Source of the DNA: JBAXGW01 sp037139195
Lineage (GTDB): Bacteria; Bacteroidota; Bacteroidia; Bacteroidales; JAHJDW01
NCBI GenBank assembly: GCA_037139195.1
Contig: JBAXGW010000019.1
Span: 1-62,812 of the forward strand
Direction: 5' to 3'
DNA: 62,812 bases
Positions 9,276 through 18,522 of this stretch are shown here, one piece after another; position 1 is the stretch's first letter, and every line of letters begins with the position of its first letter. Below the pieces are notes generated by a model. The model saw only the letters and a list, made by a program, of their open reading frames with translations, ran no database searches and had not been told where the DNA came from. The position numbers were made by a program, and so were the translations under genes.

Positions 9276-10616
9276 ATGTTAACAGCAGTTTCTCCAATTG
9301 ATGGTCGTTATGCTGACAAAACCAACGAGTTGTCGGCGTTTTTTTCTGAATATGCTCTTATTAAATATCGCGTATTTGTTGAAGTTGAATATTTTATATC
9401 ATTATGCAATATTCCATTGCCTCAACTCAATGCTTTTGATAAATCTAAATTTGACAATTTGAGAAGTATTTATCAAAATTTTTCAGTTGAAGATGCTCAA
9501 AGTGTTAAAAATATTGAAAAAGTTACTAATCATGATGTTAAAGCGGTTGAATACTTTATAAAAGATGAATTTGATAAACTTAAAATTTCCGAGTTTAAAG
9601 AGTTTATTCATTTTGGCTTAACTTCTCAAGATATTAATAATACCGCATTGCCATTAAGTTTGAAAAATGCGAATGATTGTGTAATTGTTCCTAACTTAAG
9701 CTTAATTATTAATAAATTAGAAGGATTAGCTGAAGAATGGATGCAAATACCAATGCTTGCACGAACTCATGGTCAGCCTGCTTCGCCAACCAGTTTAGGA
9801 AAGGAAGTTATGGTTTTTGTTGAACGCCTTACTAAACAAATGGTAATGCTTCAATCGGTGCCTTTTTCTGCTAAGTTTGGTGGTGCAACTGGAAATTTCA
9901 ATGCTCATTTTGTCGCATATCCAGAAGTTGATTGGGTTGATTTTGGGAATAACTTTGTAAATAAAATATTAGGTCTTTCTCGTTCTCAAATAACTACACA
10001 AATTGAACATTACGATAATCTTGCTGCATATTTTGATGCATATAAAAGAATAAATACGATACTTATTGATTTTTGTCGCGATATTTGGACTTATGTTTCA
10101 ATGGATTACTTTAAGCAGACAATTAAAAAGGGCGAAGTTGGTTCATCGGCAATGCCACATAAAGTAAATCCAATCGATTTCGAAAATGCAGAAGGCAATC
10201 TTGGTATTGCAAACGCTGTATTCGAACATCTTTCTGCAAAATTGCCAATTTCTCGCCTTCAAAGAGACTTAACCGACTCTACTGTCACAAGAAACGTAGG
10301 TGTGCCAATTGGACATTCTGTTATTGCTTGTAAATCTATATTAAAAGGAATTGATAAGCTTATTGTTAATAAGATTGCTATAGATAAAGATTTAGATAAT
10401 AATTGGGCGGTTGTGGCAGAAGCCATTCAAACTGTTTTAAGAAGCGTTGCTTATCCAAATCCTTATGAAGCGTTGAAAGAACTTACTAGAACAAATGACA
10501 AAGTAAATCAGAATTCAATCGCTGTTTTTATTGACTCATTAAATATTGATGATCAATTAAAAGTGAGATTAAAACATATTACTCCATTTAATTATACTGG
10601 CATTCTTCCAAAATAA
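9276..10616 (+). CDS. purB: Adenylosuccinate lyase
   Basis: The enzyme has 446 residues, normal for the family. It cleaves SAICAR to AICAR and adenylosuccinate to AMP in purine synthesis. The fumarase/aspartase-superfamily signature GSSAMPHKVNP is at 289-299. RTHGQPASP (about 163-171) carries the conserved active-site histidine, and HFGLTSQDINNT is near 112. It is the first gene of a plus-strand run. Its stop codon overlaps the start of the glycosyltransferase gene by one base (TAATG). The product of its SAICAR reaction is the substrate of PurH, encoded at 24.3 kb. Confidence 0.97.
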   Translation: MLTAVSPIDGRYADKTNELSAFFSEYALIKYRVFVEVEYFISLCNIPLPQLNAFDKSKFDNLRSIYQNFSVEDAQSVKNIEKVTNHDVKAVEYFIKDEFDKLKISEFKEFIHFGLTSQDINNTALPLSLKNANDCVIVPNLSLIINKLEGLAEEWMQIPMLARTHGQPASPTSLGKEVMVFVERLTKQMVMLQSVPFSAKFGGATGNFNAHFVAYPEVDWVDFGNNFVNKILGLSRSQITTQIEHYDNLAAYFDAYKRINTILIDFCRDIWTYVSMDYFKQTIKKGEVGSSAMPHKVNPIDFENAEGNLGIANAVFEHLSAKLPISRLQRDLTDSTVTRNVGVPIGHSVIACKSILKGIDKLIVNKIAIDKDLDNNWAVVAEAIQTVLRSVAYPNPYEALKELTRTNDKVNQNSIAVFIDSLNIDDQLKVRLKHITPFNYTGILPK

Positions 10617-11485
10617 TGAAAGTTAGTGGTTTTACATTTATAAGAAATGCGGTAAAATTCGATTATCCTATAGTTGAAGCAATTACTTCTATTTTGCCAA
10701 TATGCGATGAATTTATTGTAGCTGTAGGTAACTCAGAAGATTCAACTAAGCAGTTGATTGAAAATATTGGGTCAGATAAAATAAAAATAATTGAAACTGT
10801 TTGGGACGAGTCGCTTCGTGAAGGAGGTAGAGTTCTTGCCGTTGAAACAGACAAAGCTTTTGCTCATATTTCGAGCGATTCCGACTGGGCATTTTATATT
10901 CAGGGCGATGAAGTTGTACATGAAAAATACTTGGATTCTATAAAAGAAGCAATGCTAAAATATAAAGACGACAAAAAAGTTGAAGGTTTACTTTTAAAGT
11001 ACAAGCATTTTTATGGTTCTTACAGTTTCATTGGCGACTCAAGAAGATGGTATCGTCGTGAGGTTAGAATTGTTAGAAACGATAAACGTGTAAAATCATA
11101 TAGAGATGCTCAGGGTTTCCGATTTGATAAACGTTTAATTCGCGTTAAATCTATAGATGCGTATATGTATCATTATGGATGGGTTAAACCTCCTGAATTT
11201 CAACAAGCTAAACAAGAGTTTTTTCATAAATTATGGCACAACGACAGCTGGGTGGAAAAAAACATTGTCAAAGCCGACAAATTTGATTACTCAACCATCG
11301 ACTCAATTGCTCATTTTGTCGAAAATCACCCTTTAGTTATGAAAAAAAGAGTTGATAATAATAATTGGCAATTTGATTTCGACCCCACTATAAAAAGGTT
11401 TTCGTTCAAAAATCGTATACTTCAAGCTGTTGAAAAAAAAACAGGATGGAGAATTGGAGAGTATAAAAATTTCAAATTGATTTAG
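10616..11485 (+). CDS. Glycosyltransferase family 2-like protein
   Basis: The protein has 289 residues. The N-terminal half shows a GT-A fold pattern: FTFIRNAVKFDYPIVEAI at the start, an acidic segment CDEFIVAVGNSEDST, and WAFYIQGDEVVHEKY in the position of the metal-binding DxD loop. This matches the family 2 group of sugar transferases. Donor and acceptor are unknown, and no membrane anchor is seen. The start codon overlaps the purB stop by one base, indicating coupling. The C-terminal 100 residues are lysine- and aromatic-rich without a motif I recognise. Confidence 0.78.
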   Translation: MKVSGFTFIRNAVKFDYPIVEAITSILPICDEFIVAVGNSEDSTKQLIENIGSDKIKIIETVWDESLREGGRVLAVETDKAFAHISSDSDWAFYIQGDEVVHEKYLDSIKEAMLKYKDDKKVEGLLLKYKHFYGSYSFIGDSRRWYRREVRIVRNDKRVKSYRDAQGFRFDKRLIRVKSIDAYMYHYGWVKPPEFQQAKQEFFHKLWHNDSWVEKNIVKADKFDYSTIDSIAHFVENHPLVMKKRVDNNNWQFDFDPTIKRFSFKNRILQAVEKKTGWRIGEYKNFKLI

Positions 11486-11494
11486 TATCTTTGC
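11486..11494 (+). promoter_or_regulatory. Predicted -7 box for the DUF5606 gene
   Basis: TATCTTTGC matches the Bacteroidota -7 consensus TAnnTTTG followed by C. It begins right after the glycosyltransferase stop codon, 35 bases before the next ATG. I see no clear TTTG at the usual upstream distance. Confidence 0.5.
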
Positions 11495-11529
11495 ACTTCA
11501 GAAAAACAATTGTAAAATAAAAATAACGT

Positions 11530-12066
11530 ATGGATTTTTCTCATTTTTTTACTATTTCCGGAAAACCCGGATTATTTAAGTTTGTTGGTCAGTTAAAAAG
11601 CGGAATCATTGTTGAATCGTTAATTGATAAAAAACGTTTACCTGCATACAATAATCAAAAAATAGTTTCTTTAGAAGATATTAGTGTTTTTATGGTTGAA
11701 GAAGATTTGCCACTAAAAGACGTGATGAAGAAGATTTACGAAAAAAATGAAGGTAAAAAAGTTGCTTTGGATACAAAAACCGACAAAAATGTTTTATTCC
11801 TTTTGTTTGGTGAAATAATGCCAAATTTTGATCAAGAAAGAGTTTATCCTTCTGATATCAAGAAAATATATCAATGGTACAATCAACTTGTTGAACACGA
11901 TTTGATAAGTTTTACTGATGAAGTTGCTCCAATTGAAGAAGTTGCAGAAGAGCCTAAAGCGCCAAAAAAGACTTCGACAAAAAAGGAAGCAAAAATTGAA
12001 ATTCCTGAAGAAACAGAAACTAAAAAGAAAACTACGAAGAAAGCTTCGACAAAAAAAGATATTTAA
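11530..12066 (+). CDS. DUF5606 family protein with lysine-rich tail
   Basis: The protein has 178 residues. The N-terminal 135 residues match the Bacteroidota DUF5606 family as I know it: FTISGKPGLFKFVGQLKSG, then IIVESLIDKKRLPAY and SLEDISVFM. The remaining 40 or so residues are a low-complexity Glu/Lys/Thr tail (KKTSTKKEAK and similar), probably disordered and possibly nucleic-acid-binding. The molecular function of the family is unknown. It has its own predicted promoter and is followed by a strong terminator, so it looks monocistronic. Confidence 0.82.
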   Translation: MDFSHFFTISGKPGLFKFVGQLKSGIIVESLIDKKRLPAYNNQKIVSLEDISVFMVEEDLPLKDVMKKIYEKNEGKKVALDTKTDKNVLFLLFGEIMPNFDQERVYPSDIKKIYQWYNQLVEHDLISFTDEVAPIEEVAEEPKAPKKTSTKKEAKIEIPEETETKKKTTKKASTKKDI

Positions 12067-12077
12067 TTAATATGATG

Positions 12078-12104
12078 AAGCCCTCTTATTTGAGGGCTTT
12101 TTTG
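12078..12104 (+). terminator. Intrinsic terminator of the DUF5606 gene
   Basis: The stem AAGCCCTC/GAGGGCTT is followed by a T run, 12 bases after the stop codon. Confidence 0.9.
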
Positions 12105-12123
12105 TAAATCTAATTTTCACATC

Positions 12124-13161
12124 ATGTACAAATCAATAATTCGTCCAATTCTATTTAAGTTTCAGCCAGAAACAATACATCATTTTATTGTTGATGGAAT
12201 GAAAATATTTTTCAAAATTCCTGGAATTAGTTCTTTAACTAGATGTTTCCTAAAAGTTGAAGATAAAAGATTGAATAAAACTGTTTTCGGAATTGATTTT
12301 CCTAATCCAGTTGGCTTCGCTGCAGGCTTTGATAAAAATGCAGAAGTATTTAACCATTTAAGAAATTTTGGATTTGGCTTTGTTGAAATAGGTACAGTTA
12401 CTCCAAAACCTCAGAGCGGAAATCCGAAACCACGCTGTTTTAGAATTGTTGAAGACGAAGGTATAATAAATAGAATGGGTTTTAACAACGAAGGTGTAGA
12501 TGCCGCAGTAGCAAGAATTAGAAAACAAAATAATAAAGTAATAATTGGTGGAAATATTGGCAAAAATACTGCTACCGCCAATGAAAATGCTCTAGCCGAT
12601 TATGAATATTGCTTCGAAGCTTTATATGATTATGTTGATTATTTCGTGATAAACGTAAGTTGCCCAAATGTTAAAGACCTTAGAAAATTACAAGATACCG
12701 AATCATTGTCTGCAATAATATCTTCATTAACTGGCAGAAGAGCAAACAAAAGTGTTTATAAACCCATTCTTATGAAAATTTCGCCAGATTTAACTCAAGT
12801 TATGCTTGATGAAACGATTGAATTAGTTATGAAATCGGGTTTAGATGGTTTTGTAGCTACCAATACATCCACAAGTCGCGAAGGTTTAAAAACTAATAAG
12901 GAGCGAATTGAAGAAATAGCAAATGGAGGTTTGAGTGGCATGCCAATAAAAAATCGTTCCACAGAAATAATTCGATATATTGCAAATAAAACAAATAAAT
13001 CAATTCCAATTATTGGAGTTGGGGGAATTCATACTCCAAATGACGCAATTGAGAAACTAGAAGCTGGGGCCTCGCTAATTCAAGTATATACCGGATTTAT
13101 TTTTGAAGGTCCTGGTTTAGTGAAAAAAATAAATAAAGAAATTTTAAAGAGGCATATTTAA
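12124..13161 (+). CDS. pyrD: Dihydroorotate dehydrogenase (quinone), class 2
   Basis: The enzyme has 345 residues. It oxidises dihydroorotate to orotate with membrane quinone, probably menaquinone here. The amphipathic N-terminal helices (KSIIRPILFKFQPETIHHF) are typical of the membrane-associated class 2 enzyme. The FMN/substrate region has FPNPVGFAAGFDKNAEVF and MGFNNEGVDA. The catalytic-serine segment is FVINVSCPNVKDLR, and the phosphate-binding loop is PIIGVGGIHTPNDA. It lies directly upstream of carA and carB, so three pyrimidine genes are clustered. A terminator hairpin overlaps its stop codon. Confidence 0.96.
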   Translation: MYKSIIRPILFKFQPETIHHFIVDGMKIFFKIPGISSLTRCFLKVEDKRLNKTVFGIDFPNPVGFAAGFDKNAEVFNHLRNFGFGFVEIGTVTPKPQSGNPKPRCFRIVEDEGIINRMGFNNEGVDAAVARIRKQNNKVIIGGNIGKNTATANENALADYEYCFEALYDYVDYFVINVSCPNVKDLRKLQDTESLSAIISSLTGRRANKSVYKPILMKISPDLTQVMLDETIELVMKSGLDGFVATNTSTSREGLKTNKERIEEIANGGLSGMPIKNRSTEIIRYIANKTNKSIPIIGVGGIHTPNDAIEKLEAGASLIQVYTGFIFEGPGLVKKINKEILKRHI

Positions 13162-13180
13162 CAATTTGCCTCTTTTTTTT
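13146..13180 (+). terminator. Intrinsic terminator overlapping the pyrD stop
   Basis: AAAGAGGCA pairs with TGCCTCTTT and is followed by a T run. The left arm is inside pyrD and the stop codon is in the loop. It would separate pyrD from carAB or attenuate read-through. Confidence 0.75.
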
Positions 13181-13213
13181 ATGTTTTCAAAAACAGTAAG
13201 TCATAATTAATAA

Positions 13214-14269
13214 TTGAAAATGAAGTTAATTCTAGAAGACCAAACTGAAATTCAAGGTGTTTCATTCGGAGCCGAAACGTCAATTGCCGGGGAAGTTGTT
13301 TTTAATACAGCCATGACCGGATATCCAGAAAGTTTAACCGACCCATCTTACAAAGGACAAATTTTAGTTCTAACATACCCGTTAGTAGGAAATTACGGTG
13401 TTCCAAACTATGAAATCGAAAATAATATGTTGAAATATTTTGAATCAGATAAAATCCAAATATCTGGTTTAATAATTTCTGATTATTCGTTCGAAAATAG
13501 TCATTGGAATTCGAAAATGAGCCTAACTGAATGGCTCAAAGAACATAATATTCCTGCAATGTACGGAGTTGATACTCGAAAATTGACTAAATTTCTTAGA
13601 GAAAAAGGCTCAATGAAAGGAAAGTTAATCCATACGGAAGATGTAGATTTTTACGATCCAGGAAATGATAATCTTGTAGCTCAAGTTAGTACAACTGAGA
13701 AAATCATTTATGGAAATGGAAAACATAAAATCATGTTAATCGATTGTGGCGTTAAATATAATATTATCAGACATTTATTAAAGCGCGACACAACTGTCAT
13801 AAGAGTTCCTTGGGATTATAATTTTACAAATGAAGAATACGATGCACTTTTTATTTCTAATGGACCAGGCGACCCAAAAAAATGCGATATCACAATTAAT
13901 AATTTGAAAAAAGCTTTCACTCAAGACAAACCAATTTTTGGGATTTGCTTGGGAAATCAGTTGATGTGCCTTGCTTCTGGCGGTGACACTTACAAACTTA
14001 AATACGGACATAGAAGTCATAATCAGCCAGTTCTGCATGTTGGAACTGAAAGATGTTATATTACATCTCAAAATCACGGCTACGCGACTGATAGCAACAG
14101 CCTATCTGCCGACTGGAAACCTTTATTTATAAACGCCAACGACCAAACTAACGAAGGTATTTACCACGTTTCTAAACCATTTTTCTCAACTCAGTTTCAT
14201 CCAGAAGCTTCGAGCGGTCCAACAGACACAGATTTCTTATTTGACAAATTTATAAATCTTATTAAATAA
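13214..14269 (+). CDS. carA: Carbamoyl-phosphate synthase small (glutaminase) subunit
   Basis: The subunit has 351 residues. It hydrolyses glutamine and channels ammonia to CarB. The N-terminal CarA domain shows FNTAMTGYPESLTDPSYKGQ, and the class I amidotransferase domain has the nucleophile cysteine in FGICLGNQ, then SQNHGYA and the His/Glu pair in QFHPEAS. The family usually has 360-380 residues, so this one is slightly short but complete. Its stop overlaps the carB start by one base (TAATG), which is classic translational coupling of the two subunits. Confidence 0.97.
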   Translation: MKMKLILEDQTEIQGVSFGAETSIAGEVVFNTAMTGYPESLTDPSYKGQILVLTYPLVGNYGVPNYEIENNMLKYFESDKIQISGLIISDYSFENSHWNSKMSLTEWLKEHNIPAMYGVDTRKLTKFLREKGSMKGKLIHTEDVDFYDPGNDNLVAQVSTTEKIIYGNGKHKIMLIDCGVKYNIIRHLLKRDTTVIRVPWDYNFTNEEYDALFISNGPGDPKKCDITINNLKKAFTQDKPIFGICLGNQLMCLASGGDTYKLKYGHRSHNQPVLHVGTERCYITSQNHGYATDSNSLSADWKPLFINANDQTNEGIYHVSKPFFSTQFHPEASSGPTDTDFLFDKFINLIK

Positions 14270-17200
14270 TGAAGAAAGTATTAATAATAGGCTCAGGAGC
14301 TCTTAAAATTGGAGAGGCTGGCGAATTCGATTATTCTGGTTCACAAGCATTAAAAGCATTAAAGGAAGAAGGAATATACACAATTCTTATTAATCCAAAT
14401 ATTGCAACCGTTCAAACATCGGAAGGCATTGCAGATAAGATTTATTTCTTGCCAATTACAAAACATTTTGTTGAACAAGTTATTATCAAAGAGAAGCCTG
14501 AAGGAATTTTACTAGCTTTTGGTGGACAAACTGCTCTTAACTGCGGAATAGAACTTTACAAATCAGGCATTTTAGAAAAATATAATCTCAAAGTGCTTGG
14601 CACTCCAATTCAAGCAATTATGGATACGGAAGACCGTGATTTATTTGTAAAGAAACTTGCAGAAATTGATGTAAATACAATAAAAAGCGAGGCAGTTACC
14701 AACTTCGAAGATGCAAAAAAAGCTGCAAATAACTTAGGTTATCCTTTGATTATTCGCGCTGCATATACGCTTGGCGGACAAGGAAGTGGCTTCTGCAATA
14801 ATGACCAAGAATTGGAAGTTCTTTGCAATAAAGCTTTCTCCTATTCAAATCAGGTTTTGGTTGAAAAATCTTTAAAAGGCTGGAAAGAAGTTGAATACGA
14901 AGTAGTACGCGACCGTTTCGACAATTGCATTACAGTTTGTAACATGGAAAACTTCGACCCACTAGGAATTCATACCGGCGAAAGCATCGTAGTTGCTCCT
15001 TCTCAAACACTTACAAACTCCGAATATCATAAACTACGAGAAATTGCAATAAAAATTGTTCGTCATATTGGAATTGTTGGAGAATGCAACGTTCAATATG
15101 CACTCGACCCAAATTCTGAAGATTATCGAGTAATTGAAGTTAATGCTCGCCTTTCTCGTTCTTCAGCTTTGGCTTCTAAAGCAACGGGTTATCCTTTGGC
15201 TTTTGTGGCTGCAAAATTGGGTCTTGGATATAGCTTGCACGAATTGAAAAATTCGGTAACAAAAACCACAACGGCTTGTTTTGAGCCAGCTTTAGATTAT
15301 GTAGTTTGTAAAATCCCACGTTGGGACTTAGGGAAATTCAAAGGCGTTTCGAAAGAACTTGGCAGTTCGATGAAGAGCGTTGGCGAAGTTATGGCAATTG
15401 GACGAACTTTTGAAGAAGCCATTCAAAAAGGCTTAAGAATGATTGGACAAGGAATGCATGGATTTGTTGGCAATAAAGACCTTGAATTCAATGATTTAGA
15501 ACAAGTAGAAAAAGAATTGAGCACACCAACCGACATGCGTGTTTTTGTAATTGCCGAAGCTTTACACAAAGGCTTTTCAATTGATAAGATTCACGATTTA
15601 ACAAAGATTGACAAATGGTTTTTATATAAACTAAAGAGCATATATGATATTCGCCAAAACATCACAAGCTTTGATTGTATTGAAAACCTGCCATTAGATT
15701 TATTGAAAACTTCTAAAAAATCTGGTTATTCCGATTTTCAAATTGCGAAATTACTTTTAAAAGACGATGGTGATGTATCGGATTATGCTCAAAAGATTAG
15801 AGATTTTAGAAAATCAAAAAATATTATTCCTTACGTTAAGCAAATAGATACGCTTGCAGCAGAATACCCAGCACAAACCAACTATTTATACTTGACTTAT
15901 AATGGCGATGAGCACGATATTCAGTTCGAAAAAGATCAAAAATCAGTAATTGTTTTAGGCTCAGGAGCTTATCGAATTGGAAGCAGTGTTGAATTTGATT
16001 GGTGCTGTGTAAATGCGCTTCAAACCTTGACAAAAGAAGGTTATCGCTCAATAATGATTAATTACAATCCAGAAACGGTAAGTACTGATTACGACATTTG
16101 CGATAGACTTTATTTTGACGAGTTGACTTATGAGAGAGTGATGGATATTATTGATAATGAGATTCCAAAAGGCGTAATTGTTTCAACAGGTGGACAAATT
16201 CCAAATAATCTTGCAATGAGATTATCGGAAGCTGATGTAAATATTTTGGGAACTTCGCCAAACTCAATAGATAACGCAGAAGATAGACACAAATTCTCTT
16301 CAATGCTTGACCGAATCAATGTCGACCAGCCTCGTTGGAAGGAATTAATTACCATTGAAGACATTTTTCAATTTGCAGACGAGGTAGGCTTCCCTCTGCT
16401 AATTCGTCCTTCTTATGTGTTATCGGGCGCAGCAATGAATGTGGTTTCTAACAAAACAGAATTAACACATTTCTTGAAATTAGCTTCAAATATTTCGAAA
16501 AAATATCCTGTTGTAGTTTCAGAATTTATTGAAAATGCAAAGGAAATTGAAATTGATGCAGTAGCCGAAAATGGAGAAATTATTGCTTATGCAATCTCCG
16601 AACACGTCGAGTTTGCCGGAGTTCACTCTGGTGATGCTACTATTGTTCTTCCTCCACAAAAAATCTATATCGAAACAATCAGAAGAATCAAGAAAATTTC
16701 AAAGAAGATTGCCAAAGAACTTAATATTTCAGGACCTTTCAACATTCAATATCTTGCAAAAGACAATGATATCAAAGTTATTGAATGTAATTTAAGAGCA
16801 TCTAGAAGCTTCCCATTTGTTTCTAAAGTACTGAAGATTAATTTCATAGAGCTGGCAACAAAGATTATGCTTGGACTAAAAGTTGAAAAGCCCGAAAAAA
16901 CCATGTTCGATTTGGATTACGTGGGCGTTAAAGCTTCTCAATTTTCATTTTCTCGCTTGCAAAAATCCGACCCAGTTTTAGGAGTTGAAATGCATTCAAC
17001 TGGCGAAGTCGGCTGTATTGGCGACGATTATTACGAAGCAATATTAAAAGCGATGATGTCTGTTGGTTATACAATTCCGAAAAAAGGAATTTTAATGTCA
17101 ACTGGCGAAACACGCTCAAAAATTGAGCTTTTGAATAGCGCAAGAATACTAAGAGAAAAGGGATATAAAATTTATGCAACCAGAGGAACTTATAACTTCT

Positions 17201-17481
17201 TAAAAGACAATAGTATTGAATCTACAATGGTTTTCTGGCCCGATGAAAAGAAAGAGCCCAATGTACTAAGCTGTTTGAAAGAAAGAAAAGTTGATTTTGT
17301 TATAAATATTCCAAAGAATTTATCGCCAGATGAACTTTATAACGACTATGAAATACGCCGTAATTCAATTGATTTCAATATTCCACTTATTACAAATGCT
17401 AGATTGGCTAGTGCTTTCATATATGGAATTAGCAAATATAGTTTAGCTGATTTGAGTATTACTAGTTGGGATGAATATTAA
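14269..17481 (+). CDS. carB: Carbamoyl-phosphate synthase large subunit
   Basis: The subunit has 1070 residues, full length for the family. Two homologous ATP-grasp halves are visible, starting KKVLIIGSGALKIGEAGEFD and, near residue 560, VIVLGSGAYRIGSSVEFDWC. Metal-binding motifs RVIEVNARLSRSSALASKA and KVIECNLRASRSFPFVSKV are present in each half. The C-terminal MGS-like domain (from about 940) carries the regulatory site. It makes carbamoyl phosphate for pyrimidine and arginine synthesis. The gene ends 6 bases from the stop of the converging rluD with no clear terminator between them. Confidence 0.97.
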   Translation: MKKVLIIGSGALKIGEAGEFDYSGSQALKALKEEGIYTILINPNIATVQTSEGIADKIYFLPITKHFVEQVIIKEKPEGILLAFGGQTALNCGIELYKSGILEKYNLKVLGTPIQAIMDTEDRDLFVKKLAEIDVNTIKSEAVTNFEDAKKAANNLGYPLIIRAAYTLGGQGSGFCNNDQELEVLCNKAFSYSNQVLVEKSLKGWKEVEYEVVRDRFDNCITVCNMENFDPLGIHTGESIVVAPSQTLTNSEYHKLREIAIKIVRHIGIVGECNVQYALDPNSEDYRVIEVNARLSRSSALASKATGYPLAFVAAKLGLGYSLHELKNSVTKTTTACFEPALDYVVCKIPRWDLGKFKGVSKELGSSMKSVGEVMAIGRTFEEAIQKGLRMIGQGMHGFVGNKDLEFNDLEQVEKELSTPTDMRVFVIAEALHKGFSIDKIHDLTKIDKWFLYKLKSIYDIRQNITSFDCIENLPLDLLKTSKKSGYSDFQIAKLLLKDDGDVSDYAQKIRDFRKSKNIIPYVKQIDTLAAEYPAQTNYLYLTYNGDEHDIQFEKDQKSVIVLGSGAYRIGSSVEFDWCCVNALQTLTKEGYRSIMINYNPETVSTDYDICDRLYFDELTYERVMDIIDNEIPKGVIVSTGGQIPNNLAMRLSEADVNILGTSPNSIDNAEDRHKFSSMLDRINVDQPRWKELITIEDIFQFADEVGFPLLIRPSYVLSGAAMNVVSNKTELTHFLKLASNISKKYPVVVSEFIENAKEIEIDAVAENGEIIAYAISEHVEFAGVHSGDATIVLPPQKIYIETIRRIKKISKKIAKELNISGPFNIQYLAKDNDIKVIECNLRASRSFPFVSKVLKINFIELATKIMLGLKVEKPEKTMFDLDYVGVKASQFSFSRLQKSDPVLGVEMHSTGEVGCIGDDYYEAILKAMMSVGYTIPKKGILMSTGETRSKIELLNSARILREKGYKIYATRGTYNFLKDNSIESTMVFWPDEKKEPNVLSCLKERKVDFVINIPKNLSPDELYNDYEIRRNSIDFNIPLITNARLASAFIYGISKYSLADLSITSWDEY

Positions 17482-17487
17482 TCTCAA

Positions 17488-18522
17488 CTACTTTTCGCAA
17501 GTATAGTTTCTCCATTTATCCAGCGCCATTGCCATATCTTCAGGTAAATCGGAGTCGAAAAACATATATTCGCCAGTTCTTGGATGTTCAAAACCAAGCG
17601 ATTTTGCATGCAATGCTTGACGTGGCAAAATGTTAAAACAATTATTTGCAAATTGCTTATATTTTGTAAATGTGGTGCCTTTTAAAATAATATCTCCGCC
17701 GTATTCTTTATCATTAAATATTGGGTGCCCAATATGTTTCATGTGAACCCTTATTTGATGCGTCCTGCCTGTTTCTAACTTGCATTCAACAAGCGAAACA
17801 TAACGAAGATGTTCAATTACTTTATAATGCGTAACTGCATGTTTTCCTAATTCACCATCAGGAAAAACGCCCATTATTTTTCTGTCTTTTAGGCTGCGAC
17901 CAATATTTCCGGTGATTGTTCCATTTTCTTCTTCAAAGTCGCCCCAAACGAGTGCAACATATTTTCTGTCGATATTTCTATCAAAAAATTTCTTCGACAT
18001 TTTAGCCATCGAGAATTCATTTTTTGCCATCACCATTATCCCTGATGTATCTTTATCGATTCGATGCACTAAGCCTGGACGAATATCGCTGTCTTTTGCG
18101 TGGGGCAATTGGTTGAAATGAAAGAGCACCGCATTAACAAGTGTTCCGGTATAATTGCCATAAGCAGGATGAACTACTATGCCTGGTTTTTTGTTAATAA
18201 TTATAATATCCTCATCTTCATAAACTATATCGATGGGAATATTTTCGGGAATAAGCTCAATTTCTCTGGGCGGATAAGCCAGTACAACACTAATAACATC
18301 GCATGGTTTAACTCTGTAGTTTGGTTTTACAGGTTTATCATTAACCAAAATATTGCCTGCATCTGCTGCCGACTGTACTTTATTTCGAGATGTATTTTCT
18401 AAACGGAGTGTTAAAAACTTGTCAATTCTTAAAAGTCCTTGACCTTTATCTACAATTATTCGGTGGTGTTCAAATAATTCGTCTTGTTCTTCTGATTTGT
18501 TTTGATCAATGTCTTCAGTCAT
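17488..18522 (-). CDS. rluD: RluD-family 23S rRNA pseudouridine synthase
   Basis: The protein has 344 residues. An N-terminal S4 RNA-binding domain (about 30-95, RIDKFLTLRLENTSRNKVQ) precedes the catalytic domain. Active-site aspartate motif RPGLVHRIDKDTSGIMVMAK and RTHQIRVHMKHIGHPI are diagnostic of the RluA/RluD family. It converts uridines in large-subunit rRNA, probably in helix 69. The start codon directly abuts the stop codon of the upstream T9SS cargo gene. The pairing of rluD with a PASTA protein upstream is common in Bacteroidota as far as I recall. The exact target uridine is inferred. Confidence 0.92.
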   Translation of the reverse strand: MTEDIDQNKSEEQDELFEHHRIIVDKGQGLLRIDKFLTLRLENTSRNKVQSAADAGNILVNDKPVKPNYRVKPCDVISVVLAYPPREIELIPENIPIDIVYEDEDIIIINKKPGIVVHPAYGNYTGTLVNAVLFHFNQLPHAKDSDIRPGLVHRIDKDTSGIMVMAKNEFSMAKMSKKFFDRNIDRKYVALVWGDFEEENGTITGNIGRSLKDRKIMGVFPDGELGKHAVTHYKVIEHLRYVSLVECKLETGRTHQIRVHMKHIGHPIFNDKEYGGDIILKGTTFTKYKQFANNCFNILPRQALHAKSLGFEHPRTGEYMFFDSDLPEDMAMALDKWRNYTCEK